DNA from: Flavobacteriia bacterium 40-80
Lineage (GTDB): Bacteria > Bacteroidota > Bacteroidia > Flavobacteriales_D > Crocinitomicaceae
Assembly: GCA_001899145.1 (NCBI GenBank)
Contig: MKVF01000006.1
Location: forward strand, 62,001 to 126,000
DNA length: 64,000 bases
Direction of reading: 5' to 3'
The translations under genes and the position numbers were made by a program. Shown here in pieces: positions 36,030 to 46,000 of the stretch. Position 1 is the first letter of the stretch; each line of letters starts with the position of its first letter. Below the pieces are notes generated by a model. That model made no database searches. It was not told where the DNA came from and saw nothing but the letters and a program-made list of their open reading frames with translations.

Positions 36030-36989
36030 ATGAGAAAAAGAATAATGTTCGCTGCAGTGATGCTGATTGTAACTTCAGCATGCGCACAAGTTAAAAAAAC
36101 AGGAATTATTGGCTTCTATAACGTGGAAAACCTTTATGATACCCTTAATGATCCGGATAAAGATGACGAGGAGTTTTTGCCGGAAGGAAAGAATCAGTGG
36201 ACACAGGAGCGCTACAACGACAAGCTGAAAAAAATGGCGCAGGTGATGAACGATATGGGAAATCTCCTGGTGTTGGGTGTTTGTGAAATTGAAAACGAAA
36301 GGGTTTTAAGAGATGTTCTGAAGCAGCGGACGGATAATAAGCTGGCAATTGTCCATTATGATTCAGATGATGCAAGAGGAGTGGATGTTGGCTTATTCTA
36401 TGATTCGACACAATTGAAGCTGGATAATTCAGGATATTTACGGTACCGTACTGTGGTGGAAGACAAGCCGACAAGAGATATTCTGTGGGCGAAATTCTCT
36501 GCCGGTAAACAAAATGTTTATTTCCTTGTTAACCATTGGCCAAGCAGAAGAGGAGGTGAAAAAGAATCAGAACCGAATCGTCTGAAAGCAGCAGACGTAT
36601 CAAGAAATTTTATTGATTCAGTAACATTAGTGGATAAAAAGGCTGCTTTTGTTTTTATGGGAGATTTGAATGATTACCCGACAAATACCGCTCCTTTGAA
36701 GATCGCTGAAAAGTTAACACCAATGATTACAAAAGCATCCGGAGAATTTGGGGGAAGCTATAACTATCGTGGCGAATGGGACGTTCTGGATCATATTATG
36801 GTCAGTTCTTCCTTGTTCAAAAATAAAGGATTTACAGTGATCAGTAATTCCGGAAAGATCCTGTCTTTTCCTTATCTAATGACTGTTTATAAGGGGAATA
36901 AGGTGCCTAATCGTTTGTACGCCGGAGATAAATATTTAGGAGGGTATTCAGATCACCTTCCAGTGAGTATTGAAGTGCAACTGAAATAG
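36030..36989 (+). CDS. Endonuclease/exonuclease/phosphatase family protein, exported
   Basis: EEP-fold hydrolase (DNase I-like; nuclease or phosphodiesterase/phosphatase). N-terminal signal with a Cys at residue 18 (TSACAQ), compatible with a lipoprotein signal or simple signal peptide. Family motifs: GFYNVENLYDT (Asn/Glu start, about 28), EIENERVL (metal Glu), LVNHWPSRRGG (about 167), FMGDLNDYP (about 210) and YSDHLPVSIE (C-terminal Asp-His). All catalytic residues appear intact, so an active extracytoplasmic enzyme is expected. Last gene of the pepD operon. Whether it degrades DNA or another phosphoester is open. Confidence 0.88.
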   Translation: MRKRIMFAAVMLIVTSACAQVKKTGIIGFYNVENLYDTLNDPDKDDEEFLPEGKNQWTQERYNDKLKKMAQVMNDMGNLLVLGVCEIENERVLRDVLKQRTDNKLAIVHYDSDDARGVDVGLFYDSTQLKLDNSGYLRYRTVVEDKPTRDILWAKFSAGKQNVYFLVNHWPSRRGGEKESEPNRLKAADVSRNFIDSVTLVDKKAAFVFMGDLNDYPTNTAPLKIAEKLTPMITKASGEFGGSYNYRGEWDVLDHIMVSSSLFKNKGFTVISNSGKILSFPYLMTVYKGNKVPNRLYAGDKYLGGYSDHLPVSIEVQLK

Positions 36990-37010
36990 AAGAAGATATT
37001 TTATCATGAG

Positions 37011-37044
37011 ATACTATTCGTAACTTCTGAATTGCGGATAGTAT
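37011..37044. repeat. Inverted repeat between convergent genes
   Basis: ATACTATTCG and CGGATAGTAT pair over ten bases (one G-T) with a 14-base loop in the 59-base gap between the nuclease-like gene and the biotin genes. It may serve as a weak bidirectional terminator, but no T-tract follows. Confidence 0.4.
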
Positions 37045-37048
37045 TCTG

Positions 37049-38131
37049 TCAAACTGTTATTTTCCTTATCAATTCAGCTAATTTCTCAATTTCTTCATCG
37101 CTGTTAAAGTTGTGAATACAGATTCTTAATCGTTCCTGACCTTCGGCAACAGTAGGGCTCATGATGGCTTTTACCGCAAATCCGTTTTCCTGTAAAAATG
37201 AGGCTGCTCTCTGCACATACTCATTTCCCGGAAGCAGGAGAATCTGAATAGGAGAATAGGGATCACTGATGAAGCTGAAACCTTTTAATTCTGCTCTGAA
37301 TAGTTTAATTTTTTCTTTAAGTGAATTTATTTTAATTTCTGATAAAGATTTATTTATACATTCTGTAATGTGATCGTATTGATAGGGTGGAAGCGCTGTA
37401 GTGTAAATAAAGGAGCGGGAAAAGTTCACCAGAAATGCTCTTACTTTTTCACTGCATAAAACGGTGGCACCGTGTGTTCCGAAAGCTTTCCCAAAAGTGA
37501 TCAGCCGGATAAAAATACGTTTACGGAGTGATGAGTCGAATGTCATCCCTTTCTGATTTTCGCCGTATATCCCTGCGCTGTGAGCTTCATCAACAATCAA
37601 CAGCGCATTGTATTGTTCACATAAATTGAGAATGGATTCGACCGGTGACAGATCTCCATCCATCGAATACAGCCCTTCAATTGCCACAAATACAGTTCCT
37701 TCAGCATTTTTCAGCCGTTTTTCAAGATCTTCTGTGTCGTTATGCCTAAACGAATAGCTTTTAGCAAAGCTCAGTCTTATTCCGTCACGGACAGAAGCAT
37801 GAATGTACTGATCGTAAAGAATAGTATCTCCTTTTTGCGGTAAAGAAGAAAAAATTCCCAGATTTGCATCATAACCGGAGTTATAAATCAGACAACTTTC
37901 TGACTGGAAGTGAGATTGTATGAATTTTTCACAATCAATGGCTTCTTTACTGTTTCCTGAAATGAGGCGTGAGCCGGTGCTGCCTGAAAGCCGGACTGTT
38001 TTTTCCGTGCTTTCTTTCGCTATCCCCAAATAATCGTTGGAATAAAAGTCCGTCAGCTCCGGAAATGAAAAAAGGGAGCGTAAACTCCCATTTTCTATTC
38101 TTTCATTTAATTTCTTTTCAAATGAATTCAT
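37049..38131 (-). CDS. bioF: 8-amino-7-oxononanoate synthase-like PLP enzyme
   Basis: PLP-dependent alpha-oxoamine synthase, assigned to biotin synthesis (pimeloyl thioester plus alanine to KAPA) chiefly because it follows bioB by 9 bases. Family blocks: TGSRLISGN (about residue 30), IVDEAHSAGIYG (about 180) and LITFGKAFGTHGA with the PLP Lys (about 210). At 360 residues it is slightly shorter than E. coli BioF, with a short N terminus (YSNDYLG near residue 30). Other members of this fold make serinolipids or sphingoid bases in Bacteroidota, but the operon favours BioF. Confidence 0.9.
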   Translation of the reverse strand: MNSFEKKLNERIENGSLRSLFSFPELTDFYSNDYLGIAKESTEKTVRLSGSTGSRLISGNSKEAIDCEKFIQSHFQSESCLIYNSGYDANLGIFSSLPQKGDTILYDQYIHASVRDGIRLSFAKSYSFRHNDTEDLEKRLKNAEGTVFVAIEGLYSMDGDLSPVESILNLCEQYNALLIVDEAHSAGIYGENQKGMTFDSSLRKRIFIRLITFGKAFGTHGATVLCSEKVRAFLVNFSRSFIYTTALPPYQYDHITECINKSLSEIKINSLKEKIKLFRAELKGFSFISDPYSPIQILLLPGNEYVQRAASFLQENGFAVKAIMSPTVAEGQERLRICIHNFNSDEEIEKLAELIRKITV

Positions 38132-38140
38132 ATTAAAATA

Positions 38141-39229
38141 TCATGAAACAGTTACTTTTCGCGGTGTAAAACCTCCTTTTCGTGCTTCTTCACGACGCAG
38201 TTCTTTCTCCGCTTCTTTACGTTTCTTCTCCTCAATGATCTGATCCGGCTGAGAAACCGGTTTTTCACCATCAGCAAATGGTTCTTTGGGAATTAACCCA
38301 AGAATATTAAACATTTCTTTATCCTCGTTGAACTCCGGGTTTGGAGTGGTCAGCAGCTTGTCTCCTGCGAAAACAGAGCTGGCTCCGGCCATGAAGCACA
38401 TTGCCTGTGCTTCCATGGACAATTTGGTTCGTCCTGCGGATAACCGTACAATTGACTGTGGAAACAAGATTCGTGTAGTGGCAATCATCCGGATCAGCTC
38501 CCATTGCTCGATCGGCTTTTGCTGCTCCATCGGTGTTCCTTCAACGGCAACCAGCGCATTGATAGGAATGGATTCCGGCGGCGTTTCCATGTTCATATAC
38601 GACATCAGCATGCCGATACGGTCTTCCACCGCTTCACCCATACCGATGATACCACCCGAACATACGGAAATACCTGCTTTCCGGGCATTATCAATTGTTT
38701 TTAAACGGTCTTCATATTCTCTTGTGGAAATAACATCACCGTAATATTCCGGAGACGTATCCAAATTATGGTTGTATGCGAATAAACCTGCATTTTTAAG
38801 ACGAACCGCCTGATCCTCATTCATCATTCCCAACGTACAACAGACTTCCATATCCATGTTGTTTACAGCTTGTACCATTTCAATAACGGTGTCGAAGTCG
38901 CGGTTATCTCTTACTTCCCTCCATGCCGCTCCCATACATAAACGGGAAGATCCGTTAGCTTTTGCATTCTTTGCCTGTTCAACAACATCTTCCACTGTCA
39001 TCAGCTTATGAGCATCCACATCAGTGTGATATCTTGCCGCCTGGGGGCAATAGCCGCAATCTTCAGGACACCCTCCGGTTTTGATGCTTATCAAAGATGA
39101 CATCTGAACTTCTCGTGGGTTATGGTATTGTCTGTGAATTGTAGCTGCCTGAAAAACAAGTTCTAATAATGGTTGATTATACAAATCAATCAGTTCCTGC
39201 TTTGTTTTATAATTGGGGTTTATCTTCAT
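38141..39229 (-). CDS. bioB: Biotin synthase
   Basis: Radical-SAM enzyme that inserts sulfur into dethiobiotin. The [4Fe-4S]/SAM motif CPEDCGYCPQ is at about residue 60. Later conserved blocks are CGGIIGMGE, INALVAVEGTP and RLSAGR, plus CFMAGA near the C-terminal cluster. The start is set at ATG 39229 (MKINPNYKTKQEL) because the only upstream start, a TTG at 39253, falls within the candidate -7 box. From that start the protein is 362 residues, longer than E. coli BioB because of a charged Lys/Glu/Arg tail. First gene of bioB-bioF; bioA and bioD are not in the window. Confidence 0.96.
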   Translation of the reverse strand: MKINPNYKTKQELIDLYNQPLLELVFQAATIHRQYHNPREVQMSSLISIKTGGCPEDCGYCPQAARYHTDVDAHKLMTVEDVVEQAKNAKANGSSRLCMGAAWREVRDNRDFDTVIEMVQAVNNMDMEVCCTLGMMNEDQAVRLKNAGLFAYNHNLDTSPEYYGDVISTREYEDRLKTIDNARKAGISVCSGGIIGMGEAVEDRIGMLMSYMNMETPPESIPINALVAVEGTPMEQQKPIEQWELIRMIATTRILFPQSIVRLSAGRTKLSMEAQAMCFMAGASSVFAGDKLLTTPNPEFNEDKEMFNILGLIPKEPFADGEKPVSQPDQIIEEKKRKEAEKELRREEARKGGFTPRKVTVS

Positions 39230-39250
39230 AAAAATGCCGTTTACGGGAAA

Positions 39251-39258
39251 CAAATATA
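39251..39258 (-). promoter_or_regulatory. Candidate -7 box of bioB-bioF
   Basis: On the minus strand TATATTTG matches TAnnTTTG, 22 bases upstream of the bioB ATG at 39229. No -33 box at usual spacing. No BirA-type palindrome recognised. Confidence 0.5.
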
Positions 39259-39403
39259 ATTAAATTGGTAAGAGCAGTACTATTTCACAAATGGAAATTA
39301 CCAACAGCACCTGTTTAAATATACTTCGAAGTATTCTGCGGAGATTTGGATTGTTTTGTGATAAATGTTTCTTGCCACTGCACATTTTTAGCACAGAACC
39401 GGG

Positions 39404-40927
39404 ATGAAATCGTTCGGAAAAATTAATTTTGGAAATCTGTTCTTAAGAAAAATGAGTATAGAAAAATACAGAAAGGAAATTCCTTTAACCGGATTATATC
39501 AAAGTAACCAATGGATTTTTCCATTGTTCTTTTTTATTTTGAATTTTATCCTGCGTTTTCTCCGTCTGACGGAAAATCCACTGAGCGGAGACGAGCCATT
39601 CTCTTTGTATCATGCACAAATGTCACCGGGAATGATTATTTCAGAGCTGACGAAGGGAAACAATCCACCTCTATTTGAGCTGATGCTTCATTACTGGATT
39701 TCATTGAAGGATGTCTCGATCGGCTGGATTCGGTTGTTTCCTTTGTTTTTCAGCGCATTGACCGCTCCATTTTTATTTTTGCTTGCGAAAGATGTTAAAC
39801 GCGGTTTTTTTCCGTTCCTGGTGGTGTTGATATATACATTCTCTTCCTACCATCTCCAATATGCACAAGAAGTAAGGGTTTACAGTCTTTTCGGATGCCT
39901 GGCAGTAATTTCTATGTGGCTGTTTTTGAAAATCTGGAGAGATCAGGAAAGTTTAAGCAGTTGGATTGCTTTTACAGCTGTCAACATTCTGATGATCTAT
40001 GCCCATTATTTTGGATTCATCCTGTTGTTGATCCAGACCATATTGGTTATTTCAACAGTAGAAAACCGTTTGAAGAATCTAAAAAAATATACCGTTTATG
40101 TCTTGATAATGCTCGTTTTGTATGCACCGCTGATTCCGGTTTTATTACGACAATTTATCTTTTCAGGTGGAAAATCAAAGACCTGGTTAGCCTCTCCCGA
40201 TTCTGCCGAAGCTTTGTATAATATGTTGTGGAAGTTTTCCAATAAACCTGTGGTAACTGTAATTGGAATAGCCATTTTACTGGCAGCAGTAATAAAATTC
40301 CTTATTTCAAGGAATAAAAAGCTATCCGTTGAAATAAAGCTCTTGCTGACTTGGTTTATCATCTCATTTTTCGGAATGTTTTTTATTTCGTTCAAAATTC
40401 CGATGTTCTTAGACCGGTATCTGATTTACGGCTCTTTTTCGTACATCCTTTTACTGGCATATTCACTTCAGTATTTATTTCCGAAGAAATTATTTTTCAT
40501 TACCTCCGGAAGCATCCTGGTTGCTTTATTTGGAATCACATTCTCTCTTATTGTTCTTGTCCGCAGAGATGCGCCTTTAATAGCGGAAACGGTTCGGAAG
40601 GCACAATTAAATGGTTATGCAATAGTGATTTGTCCCCAGGTATACGCTCCGAACTTTACTTATTACTACAATCAAGCCTATTTTAAATTAGTTAAAGAAA
40701 ATCCGCTTTATAGTGAAATGCTCCGCCGGTTACGAAAAGAAAACATATATTTGGTGTACAATCACATCGAAATTGAACAACTGAAACGTGATAAATGGCT
40801 GTACATTGACGTGGCAGCGTCACTGATCGTACCGGAAAATCAGATTCTGGAAAAGCTGCAGTCCAATCATACTTTGAAAATACAGGAAAATTTAGACGAG
40901 ATTACAAAAGCGTATTATTTTGAATAA
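39404..40927 (+). CDS. Polytopic glycosyltransferase (GT39/ArnT-like)
   Basis: Multi-pass inner-membrane glycosyltransferase of the GT-C fold that uses a polyprenyl-phosphate sugar donor. About ten hydrophobic helices cover residues 35-400. The first extracytoplasmic loop has the acidic motif SGDEPFSLYHA (about residues 60-70), in the place of the catalytic Asp/Glu of ArnT/PMT relatives, and a second loop region YHLQYAQEVRVYSLF is also typical. The start may be the ATG at 39452. It heads a three-gene set with a methyltransferase (3-base gap) and an Mpl-like ligase. The target glycan or lipid is unknown. Confidence 0.85.
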   Translation: MKSFGKINFGNLFLRKMSIEKYRKEIPLTGLYQSNQWIFPLFFFILNFILRFLRLTENPLSGDEPFSLYHAQMSPGMIISELTKGNNPPLFELMLHYWISLKDVSIGWIRLFPLFFSALTAPFLFLLAKDVKRGFFPFLVVLIYTFSSYHLQYAQEVRVYSLFGCLAVISMWLFLKIWRDQESLSSWIAFTAVNILMIYAHYFGFILLLIQTILVISTVENRLKNLKKYTVYVLIMLVLYAPLIPVLLRQFIFSGGKSKTWLASPDSAEALYNMLWKFSNKPVVTVIGIAILLAAVIKFLISRNKKLSVEIKLLLTWFIISFFGMFFISFKIPMFLDRYLIYGSFSYILLLAYSLQYLFPKKLFFITSGSILVALFGITFSLIVLVRRDAPLIAETVRKAQLNGYAIVICPQVYAPNFTYYYNQAYFKLVKENPLYSEMLRRLRKENIYLVYNHIEIEQLKRDKWLYIDVAASLIVPENQILEKLQSNHTLKIQENLDEITKAYYFE

Positions 40928-40930
40928 ATT

Positions 40931-41569
40931 ATGAATGTAGAGATAGAAAAGATAGGGCATCATCTGGCACATCCGAAAGGAGAGGACGGGATTAAAGTGG
41001 CGGAAATGATGGCAAATTCCAATTACGGAATGATTGAAAAAAGCTTCCGTCAATTAAGTGAAAAAGATAAATCTGTTCTTGAAATCGGATTCGGAAATGC
41101 CAGCCATCTGGAACCCTTATTGTCCGGGCATCCGGAAATTACTTATGTAGGAGTGGAGCAATCGGAAACAATGATCCGTTTTGCGAGAGAATTATGGAAA
41201 AATACACCTTATTATAAATTCATTCGCTCAGAAGATTTTGCTGTGGATCAGTGGCAGGAGGCTTTTGATGCTGTTGTAAGTGTAAATACACTTTATTTCC
41301 AGGAAAACCCCAAATCTTTTGTAGAGAATTTTTATCCTGTTATACAGGATAACGGATCCTTTATTCTGACCTTTGCAGATAAGGAATTCATGGCAAAAGT
41401 TCCCTTTGTCAATGAGCTTTTTACGCTCTATTCACTGGGAGACGTTAAAATCATTTTTGAAGATACCATTTTTGCTAAAACAGAATACCATACTTTTAAT
41501 GAAATTCTTACCAGTCCTGACGGAGAACAGTTTGGAAGGGATTTTCATGTGGTATGTTTTTATAAGTAA
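40931..41569 (+). CDS. Class I SAM-dependent methyltransferase
   Basis: Soluble Rossmann-like methyltransferase. Motif I is VLEIGFGNASHLE (about residues 48-60), the acidic end of strand 2 is VGVEQSETMI (about 75), and the post-I region is DAVVSVNTLYF (about 115). Length 212 is normal for methyltransferases of the UbiE/type 11 group. It is placed tightly between the membrane glycosyltransferase and the Mpl-like gene. The ATG at 40931 follows the preceding stop by 3 bases. A substrate linked to the neighbouring glycan or wall genes is plausible but not shown. Confidence 0.88.
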   Translation: MNVEIEKIGHHLAHPKGEDGIKVAEMMANSNYGMIEKSFRQLSEKDKSVLEIGFGNASHLEPLLSGHPEITYVGVEQSETMIRFARELWKNTPYYKFIRSEDFAVDQWQEAFDAVVSVNTLYFQENPKSFVENFYPVIQDNGSFILTFADKEFMAKVPFVNELFTLYSLGDVKIIFEDTIFAKTEYHTFNEILTSPDGEQFGRDFHVVCFYK

Positions 41570-41571
41570 AA

Positions 41572-42921
41572 ATGAAAGTACATTTTATAGCGATAGGAGG
41601 AAGTGCAATGCATAATCTTGCCATCGCATTGAGCAGAAAAGGAGTCGAAGTGAGTGGTTCCGACGATGAGATTTTTGAACCGTCACGCTCCAGATTAAAC
41701 AAGGAGGGAATTCTTCCGCATACGATTGGCTGGGATGAAACAAAAATTTACGGTGATCTGGATGCGGTTATCCTCGGGATGCATGCGCGTGAAGACAATC
41801 CGGAGCTGCTGAAAGCCAAAGAGCTGGGAATTCCGGTTTTTTCTTATCCCGAATACCTGTATGAGCAGTCAAAAGATAAGAAACGTCTTGTTATCGGTGG
41901 CAGCCACGGAAAGACAACCATTACTTCTATGGTTTTACACGCTGCTAAAGTGTTGAACGTTAATGTGGATTATATGGTAGGTGCGCAGCTGGAAGGTTAC
42001 GATTGTATGGTCAGACTTTCCTCGGAAGCTAAATTCATGATTTTGGAAGGAGATGAATACCTTAGCTCACCGATTGACAAAAGACCTAAATTCCATTTAT
42101 ACTACCCTGATATTGCGCTGATCAGCGGAATCGCCTGGGATCATATCAATGTATTTAAAACGTTTGAAGATTATAAAGATCAATTTGAAATTTTTGCTGA
42201 TCTGGTTTCTGATACGTTGATTTATAATGAAGAAGATGAAGCGGTGAAAAGTGTAGGCGAACGCGTAGCCAGACGGATCAATGCCATTCCTTATAGAACA
42301 CCGGCATACAGAGCAACTTCTTCCGGAACAGTTATAGAATGGGATGGAAATTCATACGAGTTACAAATCTTTGGGAAGCACAACCTGCAAAACTTGATAG
42401 GAGCTATGCATCTGGCTTCATTTCTGGGAATTGAGACCTCTGCCTTTTTCGAAGCAATGAAAACATTTACAGGAGCAGGAAAAAGGCTTCAGAAGGTAGC
42501 CGAAAGTGATTCATTTGTGATGTATAAAGATTTCGCGCATTCTCCTTCCAAGCTAAAAGCGACGACATCGGCTGTTAAAGAGCAATATCCTGAAAGAAAA
42601 GTGGTTGCTTGTATGGAGCTGCATACTTTTTCCTCTTTAAATAAAGACTTTTTACCGCTTTATGAAGGAGCGATGGAAAAAGCGGATGTGGCTATTGTCT
42701 ATTTTAATCCCAAAGTAGTAGAGCATAAAAAATTACCTGCATTGGAAATTGCGGAAGTACAAAAAATTTTCGGAGCTAATGTAAAGGTAGAAACAGAAAC
42801 GGAAAAAATTCGCTCCTGGCTGATGAATGAAAACTGGAATAACAGTGTTTTGTTAATGATGAGTTCCGGAAATTTTGACGGAATCGATTTTGACCAGCTG
42901 GGAGAACAGTTGATTAAATAG
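41572..42921 (+). CDS. mpl: Mur ligase of the Mpl type (UDP-MurNAc : tripeptide ligase)
   Basis: ATP-dependent cytosolic ligase, most like Mpl, which joins recycled L-Ala-gamma-D-Glu-mDAP to UDP-MurNAc. The order fits: N-terminal Rossmann domain with GGSAMHNLAIALSRKG (about residues 9-24), ATP loop GGSHGKTTIT (about 109), central EGDEYLSS and WDHINVF, and the third domain with FAHSPSKLKAT (about 315). MurC has a similar start, but the length (449) and the SPIDKRPKFHLY segment are Mpl-like. It follows the methyltransferase by 2 bases. Assignment as Mpl rather than MurC rests on motif layout. Confidence 0.86.
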   Translation: MKVHFIAIGGSAMHNLAIALSRKGVEVSGSDDEIFEPSRSRLNKEGILPHTIGWDETKIYGDLDAVILGMHAREDNPELLKAKELGIPVFSYPEYLYEQSKDKKRLVIGGSHGKTTITSMVLHAAKVLNVNVDYMVGAQLEGYDCMVRLSSEAKFMILEGDEYLSSPIDKRPKFHLYYPDIALISGIAWDHINVFKTFEDYKDQFEIFADLVSDTLIYNEEDEAVKSVGERVARRINAIPYRTPAYRATSSGTVIEWDGNSYELQIFGKHNLQNLIGAMHLASFLGIETSAFFEAMKTFTGAGKRLQKVAESDSFVMYKDFAHSPSKLKATTSAVKEQYPERKVVACMELHTFSSLNKDFLPLYEGAMEKADVAIVYFNPKVVEHKKLPALEIAEVQKIFGANVKVETETEKIRSWLMNENWNNSVLLMMSSGNFDGIDFDQLGEQLIK

Positions 42922-43076
42922 CAACATTTATAGATTTGTTCAATATTTCCCATGAAATAAACAATTTGAATACGGTATCCGGAAAATTGTTAATAAAATA
43001 TTACCAATAGCTGTAGTTGATTAACAATTAATTAATTAAATTTAGTCCATATAAACTACTTTTAAATTGTTTTTTT

Positions 43077-46000
43077 ATGAAGAAAAATTATTTTGTCTTG
43101 CTCCTTTTACTGTATGTATTCGGAGCGAATGCTCAACAGCAGCAGGTGAATACAATTCACAGCGGTCTGCAACAACTATCCAAGCCCAAGATTTCACAAA
43201 AAGCAGATCTGGCAGGGTTGAATCTTAATAATAAACTGAGTTCTTTCAAGAAGAAGAGTTTAGTTAGTGACGAGTTCATTTCTAAAGCTATGGGATGTAC
43301 TGATACATTAACTTATTCCGATTTGAAACAACAGATGGACGATCCAAATAATTATTATATTAATATTATTGATAATATTAATCTGACGAATCCGGTATAT
43401 GCTCAGGTATATAAGACGGGGTCAACACCTCTACAAATTAGTAAATTAGGAATTTTTTTGGGAAAAGATCAGGCAGATTTAAATAATGCAGTTAGTGTTA
43501 AACTATCTATTTATAATTTAACTGCCGGAGGCGCGCCAAATACAGAAATAGGGTCGGTAAATTATCTGATTCCTGACGTAAATCTTTCATTACGTTATGT
43601 TTCTTTTCCTTCTCCTATTACCGTAACTGGTGGGTTCGCAGTAGGCATCTCTATTATTACTGCAGGTAAAGAAATACAAACAATGATCAACGATGAGGCA
43701 GTTAATACAACTTATGATGAGGAATTGCTTTATCTTAAATTCGGTACAAATTCTTTTGCAACTCTTAAATCATTATTTGCAGGTATTGGCTATGATTATG
43801 ATTTCGATCTGATAATGTATCCTATTGTTTCTTATAATGTAGATACTCCTTCTTTGACAGCCACGCCAACAGCAGGATGTACGAATAGCCCGGTTAATCT
43901 TGTTGGGACTTATACTCCTACAGACCTGGCCAGTAATCGTTTTTTGAATTTGTATGAATTTTTTGAATATTTCAACTACTCAGGAATTACTAATGAAAGT
44001 TTATCAATTTATCCTTTAGGTGCAGCAAATCCGAGTATAGTTTACCCTTCGGCAAGCACTTCTTATACTTATACTACTCCTGGAAATTATACTCCTGTAT
44101 TTGAGTATGCTATATGGAGGTTTTCAATACCTACAACGATAGATTGTTATTCCAATGTAAGTACTAATATAACCATTAATAACCCGCCAAATGCTACTTT
44201 TTCTTACTCAGGGAATAGTTTCTGTCAGTCTTCTTCAAATGAAACACCAACAGCAACTACACCGGGAGGTACTTATTCTGCAACACCTGCCGGCTTGTCA
44301 ATAAATACAAGTACCGGTGTAATTAATTTCTCGACTTCAACAATAGGAAATTATGTTGTTACATACAATGTGACAAGTGGAGCATGTCAGGCTTCTTCTA
44401 CACAGAATGTAGCAGTCACAGCAGCTCCAAATGCTACATTTAGTTATGCGAACAGCTCTTACTGCTCAAATGGAACTAATCCGCAGGTAATTTTAGGTAC
44501 GGGAGCATCTGCAGGTACTTTTACAGCTTCACCTTCAGGATTATCAATTAATACTTCCACCGGAGAAATTAATCTGTCAACTTCAACAGCAGGCAGCTAT
44601 ACTGTAACCAACACCATTGCAGCAGCAGGTGGATGTGCAGCAGACGTGAAAACATTCAACGTATCAGTGACAGCTGCTCCGGTAGCTTCAATAAATCCGA
44701 TTGCGGCAGTTTGCCAGGATGCAGGTGCTGTAACGCTTTCCGCAACTCCGGCAGGAGGTACTTTTTCCGGTACAGGAGTTTCCGGTAATTCATTTGACCC
44801 GTCTGCTTTAAGTGCAGGAACTTATACGATCACTTATTCTGTGACACAATCCGGCTGTACGGCAAGTGATTCCAAATCAGTTACTGTAACTGCTCCGTTA
44901 AATGCCACATTTAGCTATGCAAATACTTCTTATTGCTCAAACGGGACTGATCCGCAGGTAGTTTTAAGTTCCGGAGCATCTGCAGGTACTTTCTCAGCTT
45001 CACCTTCAGGATTGTCAATTAATTCCGTAACAGGAACTATTAACCTGGCAGCTTCAACAGCTGGTAGCTATACTGTAACCAATACAGTTGCAGCAACCGG
45101 AGGATGCTCAGGAGATGTTAAAACGTTCAATGTATCCATAGTAGCTGTTCCGACAGTTGCAATAGATCCTATTTCTTCCGCAGTTTGCCAGGATGCAGCT
45201 GTAATAACACTTTCCGCGACTCCGGCAGGAGGTACTTTTTCCGGTAATGCAGGAGTTTCCGGTAATTCATTTGACCCGTCTGTTTTGAGTGCAGGAACTT
45301 ATACGATCACTTATTCCGTAACACAATCCGGCTGTACAGCAAGTGATTCAAAATCAGTTAATGTCACTGCACCTTTAGATGCAACTTTTAGCTATGTGAA
45401 TACTTCTTATTGTTCAAACGGAACTGATCCGCAGGTAGTTTTAAGTTCCGGAGCATCTGCAGGTACTTTCTCTGCTTCACCTTCAGGACTGTCACTTAAT
45501 CCTGTAACAGGAACTATTAACCTGGCAGCTTCAACAGCAGGCAGCTATACTGTAACCAATACAGTTGCAGCAGCAGGCGGATGTGCAGCAGATGTGAAAA
45601 CATTCAATGTAGATGTGGTGGCTGTTCCGACAGTTACAATAGATCCGATTTCGGCTGCAATTTGCCAGGATGCAGGTGCTGTAACGCTTTCTGCAACTCC
45701 GGCAGGAGGTACTTTTTCCGGCAATGCAGGAGTTTCCGGTAATTCATTTGATCCGTCTGTTTTAAGTGCAGGAACTTATACGATCACTTATTCCGTAACA
45801 CAATCCGGCTGTACGGCAAGTGATTCAAAATCGGTTACTGTCAGTACACCGTTAAAAGCGACATTTAGCTATGCAAACAACTCTTATTGTTTGGATGATC
45901 CTAATCCGCAGGTAGTTTTAGGTACAGGAGCGTCTGCAGGTGCTTTCACGGCTTCACCTTCAGGATTATCAATTAATGCTTCTACCGGAGCTATCAATCT

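Noticed and set aside
37049-38131. Serine palmitoyltransferase-like role for the PLP enzyme
   Set aside because: The fold is shared, but the gene is 9 bases from bioB in the same operon, so BioF is preferred.
39230-39253. Upstream TTG start for bioB
   Set aside because: It lies in the predicted -7 box; ATG 39229 aligns with normal BioB N termini.
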